64,000 nt of DNA from Flavobacterium sp. MDT1-60 (GTDB lineage: Bacteria; Bacteroidota; Bacteroidia; Flavobacteriales; Flavobacteriaceae), in the NCBI RefSeq assembly GCF_014844035.1, contig NZ_CP062159.1, positions 1,054,001-1,118,000 on the forward strand, read 5' to 3'. Below, piece after piece: positions 16,234 to 24,439 of the stretch. A program made the position numbers and the translations under genes. Position 1 is the stretch's first letter, and each line of letters begins with the position of its first letter. The notes beneath the pieces were generated by a model. It saw only the letters and a list, made by a program, of their open reading frames with translations, ran no database searches and was not told the origin of the DNA.

Positions 16234-17154
16234 TTATTTAAGCCAATTTTCAATATTTTGGAGAAATTGATTTTGTTGATCGACAAATAAATAATGGGAA
16301 CAATTATCCAATAAAGCAAAATGATTATCACCAGCGATACCCTTAATAGATTTGATTTGGGCTGATGAGAAAACGCCATCCTGTTTTCCGTAAATAGCAT
16401 AAATCGGAATTCCGTTCTTTTTTATTTTATTTAAAGACGATCTGCTGTCAATATTGTTTTGTTTTTCGTTTTTATAGAAAAGCAATGGAGCATTTTTATT
16501 TCGAATATTCGTTTTGAAGAAATTGCTAGCTTCATAATCACTATAAAGCTTTTTTGAATCGTTAGTTGGATTTGGCATTTTGAAGTAATTATTTTCACTT
16601 GCCAGATCAAAACAAGCTTTTCGATATTCAGCAGAATTTTTATTTAGGTTTTCAATTGTCTTTATTTTGTTTAATTGAATAGAATCTCCTTTGGAGGTTG
16701 TAATTTTTGTAACCGAATTTAAAATATGATCATAAGTTTCCTGTTGTGAAAATAATGCTCCGGCTAAAACAAGAGTGCTCACATTTTGAGGATATTTCTC
16801 AGTATAAAGTGTAGCAACCAAACCGCCAAAACTGTGTGCCAGAAGGCTGGCTTTTTTTAGATTGTATTTCTTATAAATAGCATTCAAATCCTGAAAAGCT
16901 TCTGCATAAGTAAATTTCGCTTCTGGATCTGCAGATCTTCCTTCGCCTCTTCGATCGTAAACAATCACGTAAAATCCCAGGTTAGCTAATTTTTGGGCCG
17001 TTGTACTTTCAAATAAAGTTGAATTTCCGCTTGGGCCACCGTGAATAAAAATTATGGCTTTCTCTTTTTGGTTTCCATACGTTTTTATGTAGAGATTTTG
17101 TCCATTTGCAAAAAGGGAAATTGTAAAAAAGAAAGCCAATAATAATTTTTTCAT
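16234..17154 (-). CDS. Alpha/beta hydrolase, exported
   Basis: 306 residues. A signal peptide (MKKLLLAFFFTISLFANGQ) is followed by an alpha/beta-hydrolase fold: FIHGGPSGNST oxyanion segment near 37-47, VYDRRGEGRSAD near 68-79, nucleophile elbow LAHSFGG near 107-113 with Ser as nucleophile, an Asp in YGKQDGVF, and His in DNCSHYLF. HGGPSG and GEGRS resemble proline iminopeptidase-type hydrolases. Substrate unknown. It starts at the last base of the MFS transporter stop, so the two are in one operon. Confidence 0.82.
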   Translation of the reverse strand: MKKLLLAFFFTISLFANGQNLYIKTYGNQKEKAIIFIHGGPSGNSTLFESTTAQKLANLGFYVIVYDRRGEGRSADPEAKFTYAEAFQDLNAIYKKYNLKKASLLAHSFGGLVATLYTEKYPQNVSTLVLAGALFSQQETYDHILNSVTKITTSKGDSIQLNKIKTIENLNKNSAEYRKACFDLASENNYFKMPNPTNDSKKLYSDYEASNFFKTNIRNKNAPLLFYKNEKQNNIDSRSSLNKIKKNGIPIYAIYGKQDGVFSSAQIKSIKGIAGDNHFALLDNCSHYLFVDQQNQFLQNIENWLK

Positions 17155-18434
17155 TACTCCATATTTTGATGATCTTCCATATCTTTTTGAAGATCTAAAT
17201 TTCTAAAAGTAGGCGATGTTATTCCGAAACCTAATACGGTCAATAAGGTCATACTTCCACCAAAAACTACTGATGTTACAGTTCCCATTAATTTTGCTGT
17301 TAAACCGCTTTCAAAAGCGCCTAATTCATTTGATGAACCCACAAACATAGAATTCACAGCAGCAACACGTCCGCGCATATGATCGGGCGTTTTAAGTTGT
17401 AAAATCGTTTGGCGAATTACTACTGAAATTCCATCAGCAACTCCGCTTAAAAACAGCGCCACAACAGATAACCAGAAAATGGTCGAAACTCCAAAAACTA
17501 TAATACAAAGTCCGAAAATGAAAATAGCAATCAAAAGTTTCATTCCGGCTTTTTTATACAATGGAACATAAGCAGAAATCAGCATGGTAATAAAAGCACC
17601 AATTGCGGGCGCAGCTCTTAAAACACCAAATCCTTCAGGTCCGACTTTTAAAATATCCTGTGCAAAAACCGGTAATAAAGCAACGGCGCCACCAAAAAGA
17701 ACGGCAACCATGTCAAGTGAAAGTACTCCCAGAATAGTTTTATTATTGAAAACGAATTTGATTCCTTCTTTTAGACTTTCCATAACCGGTTCACCAATCT
17801 TCGGATTCAAAATTGGTTTTTTCTCGATTTGAGTTAAAGCAATTAAGGCAGAAACAGAGAAACCAACCACCAGGCACATCGACCAGTGAACTCCTATCCA
17901 ATTGATGGAGAACCCAGCAACCGCTGGTCCTAAAACAGCACCAATCTGCCAAACCGAACTACTCCACGTAGCTGCGTTTGGATAGGCTTTTTTAGGTACA
18001 ATTAAAGATAAAAGAGAGAAAATTGTTGGTCCTAAAAATGCACGAACCAATCCGCCCAGAAAAACTAAAAAGTAAATAGAATATAAAATAAGATCAGATG
18101 ATGCATCGCCAACAACTGCAGGCCAGGTCAATAAAAATAATCCGAAACTGATGATTGAAAATCCTAAAATACACCATACCAACATTCCTTTTTTCTCTCT
18201 CTGGTCGACTATATGGCCGGCAAATAATGCCATCGAAACGGCTGGAATTACTTCCATCAAACCAATAATTCCAAGTGAAAGCGGATTCTTGGTTATGCTG
18301 TAAACTTCCCATTCAATAACAATAAACTGCATCGACCAGGCAAAAACCATTGCAAAACGCAATAATAAAAACATATTAAATTCTCTGAAACGCAGTGCCT
18401 GATAGGGGTCAGCTTTTTTTTCTTTATTTTTCAT
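17154..18434 (-). CDS. MFS transporter (EntS/Bcr-type exporter)
   Basis: 426 residues with about 12 predicted membrane helices, e.g. LLLRFAMVFAWSMQFIVIEW, VIPAVSMALFAGHIVDQREK and IGAVLGPAVAGFSINWIGV. The loop GHIVDQREKK matches the MFS motif A position, and MRGRVAAVNSMFVGSSNELG is typical of the MFS_3/EntS-like group that exports siderophores or drugs. Substrate not readable. Its start overlaps the end of recJ by 11 nt, and its stop touches the start of the hydrolase gene, giving a three-gene operon. Confidence 0.85.
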   Translation of the reverse strand: MKNKEKKADPYQALRFREFNMFLLLRFAMVFAWSMQFIVIEWEVYSITKNPLSLGIIGLMEVIPAVSMALFAGHIVDQREKKGMLVWCILGFSIISFGLFLLTWPAVVGDASSDLILYSIYFLVFLGGLVRAFLGPTIFSLLSLIVPKKAYPNAATWSSSVWQIGAVLGPAVAGFSINWIGVHWSMCLVVGFSVSALIALTQIEKKPILNPKIGEPVMESLKEGIKFVFNNKTILGVLSLDMVAVLFGGAVALLPVFAQDILKVGPEGFGVLRAAPAIGAFITMLISAYVPLYKKAGMKLLIAIFIFGLCIIVFGVSTIFWLSVVALFLSGVADGISVVIRQTILQLKTPDHMRGRVAAVNSMFVGSSNELGAFESGLTAKLMGTVTSVVFGGSMTLLTVLGFGITSPTFRNLDLQKDMEDHQNME

Positions 18435-20124
18435 TTGTTCTGATATCTTTTAGCATAAGTTGAGTCGTAACATTTCCGTTCCACTCGTTTTCAGCGATGG
18501 TATAGGCCAGCTGAAAAGTATTTTGATTTTTTGTAATATCTAATTTTTTTCCAAGTCCAAAACCAATTGCGGCAATTCCCTCTGAGTTGTGCTGCTTCGC
18601 AAAAAGCCTTAAATGCTCATCCTCTGAACCAAGTGTTTTGGCATAACCTGTATCTTTTACATCTGTAGTCATAAAAACAGGCGTCATATTTAACGGACCA
18701 AAAGGTTCGAATTGTTTTAAAATCCGAATCAATTTTGGAGTGATGTCTGAAAAATTAATCTCGGCGTCGATTTCGATTTCGGGAGTTCGCATTTCAGGCA
18801 AAATAGTTTCCTCAACTTGTTTTTCAAAAGCTTCCTTAAAAGTTTTATAGTTTTCTGCTTTTAAAGTCATTCCGGCCGCATACATGTGACCTCCAAATTG
18901 CTCCAAATGTTGCGCGCAGGCATCCAAAGCATTGTAAACATCAAAGCCTTTTACAGATCTGGCAGAAGCTGCATACTTGTCGCCACTTTTAGTGAAAACC
19001 AAAGTGGGACGATAATACGTTTCGATCAATCTTGAAGCGACAATTCCGATAACGCCTTTGTGCCAGTCTTCCTGAAAAACAACGGTTGAAAAACGTTCTT
19101 CTTCCTGATTTTCTATAATTTGCTGAAAAGCTTCTTTCGTGATTTTTTTATCTAAATCTTTTCGGTCTGCATTGTATTGTTCAATTTCTGAAGCAAATTG
19201 CTGTGCCTGGTCAAAATCAAATTCGGTTAGTAATTCAACGGCATGATTACCATGTTTGATTCTTCCTGCTGCATTAATTCTTGGGGAAATGATAAAAACA
19301 ACATCTGTAATATCTAAAACTTTCTTTTTTACCTGATGAACTAAAGCTTTAATTCCTGGTCTTGGATCGCTGTTGATTACCAGCAATCCGAAATAAGCCA
19401 AAACACGGTTTTCACCTGTTATCGGAACAATATCGGCTGCAATTGCCGTAGCAACCAAATCCAGATAGGGAACCAGATCTTCGATGGTTTCATTTTGATT
19501 TTGACCTAAAGCCTGAATCAATTTAAAACCTACACCACAGCCACACAATTCATCATAAGGGTAGGAGCAGTCTTCTCTTTTCGGATCTAAAATTGCAACA
19601 GCATCCGGAAGCGTATTTCCGGGTCTGTGGTGATCGCAAATGATAAAGTCGATGTTTTTTTCTTTCGCGTAGGTGATATGATCAATGGATTTTATCCCAC
19701 AATCGAGTGCAATAATTAACGAAAATCCGTTGTCATCAGCAAAGTCAATTCCTTTAAAAGAAATTCCGTAACCTTCATCATAACGATCGGGAATATAAGT
19801 GGCAATATTGGGATAATGTGATTTTAGATAAGAGGAAACCAAAGAAACGGCAGTTGTTCCGTCAACATCATAATCACCGAAAACCAGAATATTCTCCTGA
19901 TTTTCAATGGCCAATTCGATTCGCGCAACCGCCTTGTCCATATCTTTCATTAGATAAGGATCATGAAGATGCTCTAAAGATGGGCGAAAGAAATTTTTGG
20001 CATCTTCAAAAGTTTCAATGCCACGCTGAATCAAAAGTGTTGCTACAAAATCTTCTACATTTAAGGCCTGTGCCAAATGTTTGATTTTATCTTCAGAAGG
20101 TTTTGGTTTTAATGTCCAACGCAT
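18424..20124 (-). CDS. recJ: Single-stranded-DNA-specific exonuclease RecJ
   Basis: 566 residues, the expected RecJ length. The DHH phosphoesterase motifs are present: FGDYDVDGTTAVSL near 81-94, ALDCGIKS, ICDHHRPGNTLPDA near 160-173 and DLVATAIAADIVP. The DHHA1 part has GVIGIVASRLIETYYRP and the glycine motif QFGGHMYAAGMTL. It degrades 5' ends of single-stranded DNA in recombination and repair. First gene of an operon with the MFS transporter (11-nt overlap). Confidence 0.95.
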   Translation of the reverse strand: MRWTLKPKPSEDKIKHLAQALNVEDFVATLLIQRGIETFEDAKNFFRPSLEHLHDPYLMKDMDKAVARIELAIENQENILVFGDYDVDGTTAVSLVSSYLKSHYPNIATYIPDRYDEGYGISFKGIDFADDNGFSLIIALDCGIKSIDHITYAKEKNIDFIICDHHRPGNTLPDAVAILDPKREDCSYPYDELCGCGVGFKLIQALGQNQNETIEDLVPYLDLVATAIAADIVPITGENRVLAYFGLLVINSDPRPGIKALVHQVKKKVLDITDVVFIISPRINAAGRIKHGNHAVELLTEFDFDQAQQFASEIEQYNADRKDLDKKITKEAFQQIIENQEEERFSTVVFQEDWHKGVIGIVASRLIETYYRPTLVFTKSGDKYAASARSVKGFDVYNALDACAQHLEQFGGHMYAAGMTLKAENYKTFKEAFEKQVEETILPEMRTPEIEIDAEINFSDITPKLIRILKQFEPFGPLNMTPVFMTTDVKDTGYAKTLGSEDEHLRLFAKQHNSEGIAAIGFGLGKKLDITKNQNTFQLAYTIAENEWNGNVTTQLMLKDIRTNEK

Positions 20125-20141
20125 TTTTTTATTGTAGATTT

Positions 20142-20341
20142 TTAGACTTTAGATTTCAGATTTATGAAATCGTTTAATCTGGTATGTAATTTTTTTTGCC
20201 ACAGATTTAAAGATTTAAAAGGATTTTTTATCTGTGTTAATCTGTGGAGAAACATTTGATTTTAACTTTGTCAAATCGAGCGGAGTCGAGATTCTTTGTA
20301 GTGACTTCGACTTCGCTCAGCCTGACACACGTAATGATATT
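20142..20341. repeat. Intergenic cluster of short dispersed repeats
   Basis: Holds a TTTAGACTTTAGATTTCAGATTT word and an inverted pair around AATCGAGCGGAGTCGAGATT (near 20275-20294) and GACTTCGACTTCGCTCAGCCTG (near 20303-20324). The same word families recur at 27445-27475, 42835-42880 and 43200-43230. No coding content. Confidence 0.5.
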
Positions 20342-20686
20342 TTACTTTAATTCAAGGGCATTTCCTTCAAACTTAATTCCATCCCAGCCTAAATTGATGA
20401 AATTTCTAATGTTTTGATGATTTGTTCCGTTTGGATCTTTTAAAACTTCTTCAAAATAAAAAGCGCCAAAACAAGCTAAAGTTTCTTCTTTGCTTAAGTT
20501 TTGTAATTTGGCAAAAGAAAATAATTTACAAGAACCTGAATTTTCTCCGGCTGCATTGTGCTGTGTTCCGTTTTGGAAAGCAGTTGGAGTAAAGTTGTAG
20601 TTTTCCTCAATTACTGCAATAGTTTCCGGGAATGTTATTTCGTTTGGAGTTTGTTTTACTTTTTCTAAAAAGGCTTGAATGCTCAT
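20342..20686 (-). CDS. HopJ type III effector family protein
   Basis: 114 residues from ATG at 20686 (MSIQAFLEKVKQTP). The longer frame to 20731 adds 15 basic residues encoded by an intergenic repeat. The sequence matches the HopJ family along its length: FPETIAVIEENYNFTPTAF, NGTQHNAAGENSGSCKLFSF, CFGAFYFEEVL and GTNHQNIRNF. Despite the name, these proteins are widespread in non-pathogens without type III secretion, and their role is unknown; no secretion system is nearby. Confidence 0.85.
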   Translation of the reverse strand: MSIQAFLEKVKQTPNEITFPETIAVIEENYNFTPTAFQNGTQHNAAGENSGSCKLFSFAKLQNLSKEETLACFGAFYFEEVLKDPNGTNHQNIRNFINLGWDGIKFEGNALELK

Positions 20687-20801
20687 GATGTTGGTGTTGT
20701 TTTTTTTGCCACGAATTACACGAATTATCACGAATTTAATTAGTGAAAATTTGTGTAATTCGTGGCAAACTATCTTTTATTAATCTGTGGTAATATTGTT
20801 T

Positions 20802-21521
20802 TTATTCTTCTTCGTCTTTAGAATACTTACTTTTTTTAGCTTCTTTTTCTATTGTTTTCCCCGCAACGACCACGACAATTTCGCCGCGTGGCGCTGTTTT
20901 TTCAAAATGGGTTAGAACTTCTCTTGCAGTTCCTCGTACATTTTCTTCGTGCATTTTTGATAATTCTCTTGAAACACAAACTTGTCTGTCCTCTCCAAAA
21001 TACTGAATAAACTCCGCTAAAGTCTTAACGAGTTTATGCGGAGAAACGTATAAAATCATCGTTCGGGTTTCTTCGGCTAAAGCCAAAAATCTAGTCTGGC
21101 GTCCTTTTTTGTCAGGCAGAAAACCTTCAAAAACGAATTTATCGTTTGGCAGTCCGCTGTTGACCAAAGCGGGAACAAAAGCCGTTGCGCCTGGTAAACA
21201 TTCCACTTCAATTTTATTTTCGACACAAGCGCGCGTCAATAAAAATCCAGGATCTGAAATCGCCGGAGTTCCTGCATCTGAAATTAAAGCGATTGTTTCG
21301 CCGGCCTTTAAACGTGCAATTAAATTCTCGGTTGTTTTGTGCTCGTTGTGCATATGATGGCTGTGCATGTGCGTGCCAATTTCAAAATGCTTCAACAGTT
21401 TTCCACTCGTTCTGGTATCTTCGGCCAAAATCAAATCGACTTCTTTAAGAATCCGAATGGCACGAAAAGTCATGTCTTCAAGATTGCCAATTGGCGTTGG
21501 AACGATATATAATTTAGACAT
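20802..21521 (-). CDS. rsmI: 16S rRNA (cytidine-1402 2'-O)-methyltransferase
   Basis: 239 residues of the tetrapyrrole-methylase (SAM-dependent) fold. The opening KLYIVPTPIGNLEDMTFRAI, EDTRTSGKLL, ALISDAGTPAISDPG and PGATAFVPALVNSG are RsmI signatures. It adds the 2'-O-methyl of C1402 in the decoding centre. The usual shorter C-terminal part ends in a Lys-rich tail (KEAKKSKYSKDEEE). It stands alone between repeat-rich spacers. Confidence 0.93.
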   Translation of the reverse strand: MSKLYIVPTPIGNLEDMTFRAIRILKEVDLILAEDTRTSGKLLKHFEIGTHMHSHHMHNEHKTTENLIARLKAGETIALISDAGTPAISDPGFLLTRACVENKIEVECLPGATAFVPALVNSGLPNDKFVFEGFLPDKKGRQTRFLALAEETRTMILYVSPHKLVKTLAEFIQYFGEDRQVCVSRELSKMHEENVRGTAREVLTHFEKTAPRGEIVVVVAGKTIEKEAKKSKYSKDEEE

Positions 21522-21546
21522 AGTTATTTATTTATAACACTAATTT

Positions 21547-21579
21547 ACTTCGTCTGTTCGCTTTCGCTCGAGTCACGAA
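21547..21579. repeat. Dispersed intergenic repeat (ACTTCGTCTGTTCGCT family)
   Basis: Reads ACTTCGTCTGTTCGCT, TTCGCTCGAGTCACGAA. An inverted relative lies at 50770-50801 and a shorter one at 12645-12672. Confidence 0.6.
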
Positions 21580-21656
21580 TTGACACGGATTATTAATGTT
21601 TGTAAAAATTTCACAAAGAAAAATTTGTGTTAATTTGTGAAATCTGTGTTTTATTT

Positions 21657-22688
21657 TTAAGCGAATTTCTTCTCTATAATTCCCAGAAAACGTTCAGCGT
21701 AATCGTCTTTTCCTTCCCAATTGTTATAATCTGGTTTTACCATGTTTTCGATAAATTCCTGAGCTTCGGCATAAGTATCAAAAGTCAGTAATTGATTCAA
21801 AACACGGCTGTAATCTTCAGAACTGTTTCCAAAAAGGTTTTTGGTGAAAGCAATTCGGTCATTTAAATCAATATGGAAACCTTTTCCCAGTTTTTCGTTT
21901 AAAGTCACCACTTTTGGTTCAGTTGGAGTTTCTAAAACCTCTGTTTCAATTTTTGTCTCTTGAATTTCATTAAGTGATGGAAATGGAGTTGAAGGAACAG
22001 CTTCGGAACTGTCTACTTTTACAAATTGAGCATCAGCATAATTGATTCCGAAATCTTCAAATGCAAGAGGAACCGGATTTGATTTTGATGAAGTCTCAGC
22101 TTTTGGCTCTTCTTCCTCTCCAATTTTTTCTTCTGATTTATCTAATTCAAAAGCAGGCTTAAAATCTGGAATTGGATTTAAATCGCTGATTGTTTTAAAC
22201 GAAAGATCTCTATTTGCTTCGATTGTTTTTTTAGCTTCAGAAACAGCTTCTTCAATTTGTGCAATAATTGGATCTTTAACACTTTTAGCAGGTTCCGGAA
22301 TAGTTTCAATAATTGGGTCCGCAATTACTTCTTCAGGAACTTCAGCAACGATTTCTTCAACTACTTCCTCTACTTTAATTTCTTCTTCAATTACAGGTTC
22401 CGGAGTTTCTTCAACGGCAGTTTCTTCAGCAACAATTGGAGCTTCTGTCTTAGGTTCTGCTGGACTTGCTTCTTCTTTTTCGAAAATAGTTTCGATTTCA
22501 GCAGTGATTTCGCTGTGGCTGATTGTTGGTTTTGCATCCTCAAAATTTTCGTCTACAAATTTTAAAACCGCTAGTTTCTCATATAATTTCTGCGTTTCAA
22601 GATACAATTGATTGATATCGGATTTGTTTTTAAGTTTTAAAATTCGATGTGCAATGCTGATTAAATCGGCTTCCAATTTTTTTTTCAT
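21657..22688 (-). CDS. Acidic low-complexity protein of unknown function
   Basis: 343 residues. A folded-looking N-terminus of ~50 (MKKKLEADLISIAHRILKLK) and C-terminus of ~75 (GFHIDLNDRIAFTKNLFGNS, AEAQEFIENMVKPDYNNWEG) flank a long disordered Glu/Val/Pro-rich middle (about residues 60-250) made of repeats such as EEIVAEVPEEVIADP. It is cytoplasmic by appearance. I recall proteins of this build in many Flavobacteria without a known role. The low-complexity part produces a spurious Ser-rich frame on the other strand. Confidence 0.75.
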   Translation of the reverse strand: MKKKLEADLISIAHRILKLKNKSDINQLYLETQKLYEKLAVLKFVDENFEDAKPTISHSEITAEIETIFEKEEASPAEPKTEAPIVAEETAVEETPEPVIEEEIKVEEVVEEIVAEVPEEVIADPIIETIPEPAKSVKDPIIAQIEEAVSEAKKTIEANRDLSFKTISDLNPIPDFKPAFELDKSEEKIGEEEEPKAETSSKSNPVPLAFEDFGINYADAQFVKVDSSEAVPSTPFPSLNEIQETKIETEVLETPTEPKVVTLNEKLGKGFHIDLNDRIAFTKNLFGNSSEDYSRVLNQLLTFDTYAEAQEFIENMVKPDYNNWEGKDDYAERFLGIIEKKFA

Positions 22689-22826
22689 AGCTGTAGAAAT
22701 TATAGTGAATAGGGGTAATTTATATGTTTTGTAATTGAATGTCTTTATTACGGAAAGAAATCAACAAGATATTTTTTTATTTCTGTTAATAAGCGATTGC
22801 GAATCTCCGATTTGATAAAAATTTTC

Positions 22827-22834
22827 TACTTTTG
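22827..22834 (+). promoter_or_regulatory. Candidate -7 element upstream of tdk
   Basis: TACTTTTG, a TAnnTTTG match, 91 nt before the tdk start, which would leave a leader of ~85 nt. Confidence 0.4.
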
Positions 22835-22925
22835 AAAAAGTGTAAAAACAGCAATTTTTCACGTCGATTTATTACCAGTACAAAGTAATAAAAACTATTC
22901 ATTTTTAAAGGTAGAAAAATACAAA

Positions 22926-23516
22926 ATGTTTCTCGAAAATACAGTAAATCACAAAGAACAATTTGGTTGGATTGAAGTTATTTGTGGATCAATGTTTTCG
23001 GGTAAAACCGAGGAGTTAATCCGCAGATTAAAACGCGCTCAATTTGCCAAACAAAAAGTCGAAATTTTTAAACCTGCTATTGATACCCGCTATCATGACG
23101 AAATGGTGGTGTCACACGATGCCAATGAAATTCGTTCAACTCCGGTTCCTGCCGCAGCCAATATTGCTATTTTAGCGCAAGGCTGTGACGTTATCGGAAT
23201 TGATGAAGCGCAGTTTTTTGATGATGAAATTGTTACCGTTTGTAATGATCTTGCCAATCAGGGAATTCGTGTTATAGTTGCGGGACTTGATATGGATTTT
23301 AAAGGAAACCCTTTTGGACCCATGCCTGCACTTATGGCAACAGCGGAATATGTAACTAAAGTTCATGCTGTATGTACCAGAACCGGAAATCTTGCCAATT
23401 ATAGTTTCCGTAAAACGGACAATGATAAATTGGTAATGCTAGGCGAAACGGAAGAATACGAACCGTTGAGCCGCGCTGCCTATTATAATGCAATGAAAAA
23501 AAGTCAGGAGAAATAG
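22926..23516 (+). CDS. tdk: Thymidine kinase (type II)
   Basis: 196 residues. The P-loop is GSMFSGKT (21-28), the switch DEAQFFDDE near 93-101, and the lasso region begins after [17 protein letters not shown]. It phosphorylates thymidine in the salvage pathway. The zinc-site cysteines of the E. coli/human type are largely missing: the first pair reads CTRT instead of CxxC, and the second reads SRAAYY instead of CRxHY. I think this is normal for the lineage. A fine start at ATG 22926 is supported by the N-terminus preceding GWIEVICG. Confidence 0.93.
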   Translation: MFLENTVNHKEQFGWIEVICGSMFSGKTEELIRRLKRAQFAKQKVEIFKPAIDTRYHDEMVVSHDANEIRSTPVPAAANIAILAQGCDVIGIDEAQFFDDEIVTVCNDLANQGIRVIVAGLDMDFKGNPFGPMPALMATAEYVTKVHAVCTRTGNLANYSFRKTDNDKLVMLGETEEYEPLSRAAYYNAMKKSQEK

Positions 23517-23543
23517 ATTTAATTCTTTAAGCCACAATTAACA

Positions 23544-23990
23544 ATGCAGGACAAGAAAAATAGAAGAAAACAAAATATCTTAGTAATAGGTGTAATTGGA
23601 GTTGCAGTGGCTTTAGCGGTTTATTTTCAGTTTTTTCTTTCTGAAAGTAGAGTGAAAATAAAGACCGAAATAACAGAATTGGTTGCAAAATACAATAAAA
23701 ATTGCCCACTCAAAATTCAGGAAGGCATTCGCTTAGACAGTGTAAGCTTACCTAATTTACCTGAGGAAAAAGCAGTTCAATACAATTTAACATTGCTGAA
23801 TGTAGAAAAAGAAACTGCGGAGATTGATGTAATACAGGACGAGATCAAAAAAAGTTTGATAAGCACTGCTAAAGCAAATCCGGGACTTCAGGTTTTTAGA
23901 GACAATGATTATGCATTGATTTATAGCTACAAAGACAAAAAGAATGTTTTTTTATTTGATGTGAAAATATTACCGGATCAATATAAATAA
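23544..23990 (+). CDS. Single-pass membrane-anchored hypothetical protein
   Basis: 148 residues. A basic N-terminus (MQDKKNRRKQN) is followed by one membrane helix (ILVIGVIGVAVALAVYFQFFL, ~12-32), then a ~115-residue domain facing the periplasm with alternating charged strands and helices (KIQEGIRLDSVSLPNLPEE, VQYNLTLLNVEKE). No family was recognised. It lies 27 nt after tdk on the same strand and ends just before a terminator hairpin, so the two are probably cotranscribed. Confidence 0.65.
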   Translation: MQDKKNRRKQNILVIGVIGVAVALAVYFQFFLSESRVKIKTEITELVAKYNKNCPLKIQEGIRLDSVSLPNLPEEKAVQYNLTLLNVEKETAEIDVIQDEIKKSLISTAKANPGLQVFRDNDYALIYSYKDKKNVFLFDVKILPDQYK

Positions 23991-24016
23991 TTTAGAGATT
24001 CTTCTATAAAATAAAA

Positions 24017-24041
24017 CCCGATAGATTCAAAATCTGTCGGG
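24017..24041 (+). terminator. Hairpin terminator after the tdk pair
   Basis: CCCGATAGATT pairs with AATCTGTCGGG over a 3-nt loop. It belongs to a family of CCCGACAGATT palindromes also found at 24269 and 51686. Confidence 0.7.
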
Positions 24042-24059
24042 CTTGTTGTTTTAAAAAGG

Positions 24060-24245
24060 TATTGTTCATTCCGTAGGAATGTTTTATTGGTAGATTTTTA
24101 TTCGAATATCAGGTATACGTTCCGTAGGAACGTTTGATTATATTCCAAAACATTCATGCCCAAAACAGGTATTCCTACAGGACACAATTCAAAAACGTAA
24201 ATATATTTTTTTCTACCGATGAGATATTCCTACGGAATAATAAAT
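24060..24245. repeat. Cluster of TTCCGTAGGAA palindromic repeats
   Basis: TTCCGTAGGAA occurs at 24069-24079 and 24121-24131, and inverted as TTCCTACGGAA at 24227-24237, with a weaker copy near 24170. This is non-coding and makes up most of the gap between the tdk pair and rpoN. Confidence 0.65.
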
Positions 24246-24268
24246 AATAATATCATTTGGTAATAAAA

Positions 24269-24299
24269 AACCCGACAGATTTTAAAAATTTGTCGGGTT
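24269..24299. terminator. Palindromic hairpin in the tdk-rpoN gap
   Basis: AACCCGACA pairs with TGTCGGGTT, extended by an ATTTT/AAAAT inner stem. Same word family as 24017 and 51686. Confidence 0.6.
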
Positions 24300-24357
24300 G
24301 GCTATTCGATATAAACTGGACTTCAGTCCGGTTTATTATGAGAAGATGTAAAAAAAT

Positions 24358-24394
24358 AACAGAGCCGACAAACTTTTGGTTTGTCGGCTCTGTT
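24358..24394. terminator. Strong bidirectional hairpin downstream of rpoN
   Basis: Perfect 16-bp stem AACAGAGCCGACAAAC / GTTTGTCGGCTCTGTT with a 5-nt loop, flanked by A-rich and T-rich runs. It serves the minus-strand rpoN gene and can stop plus-strand readthrough. Confidence 0.8.
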
Positions 24395-24439
24395 ATTTTA
24401 AATGAACTTATATTTCTTATATGGTTTAAAGAGAAAAAC

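Noticed and set aside
22042..22611. A 189-residue plus-strand Ser-rich ORF antisense to the acidic protein gene
   Set aside because: It is the mirror of low-complexity Glu/Val codons. It has no family content and no promoter.
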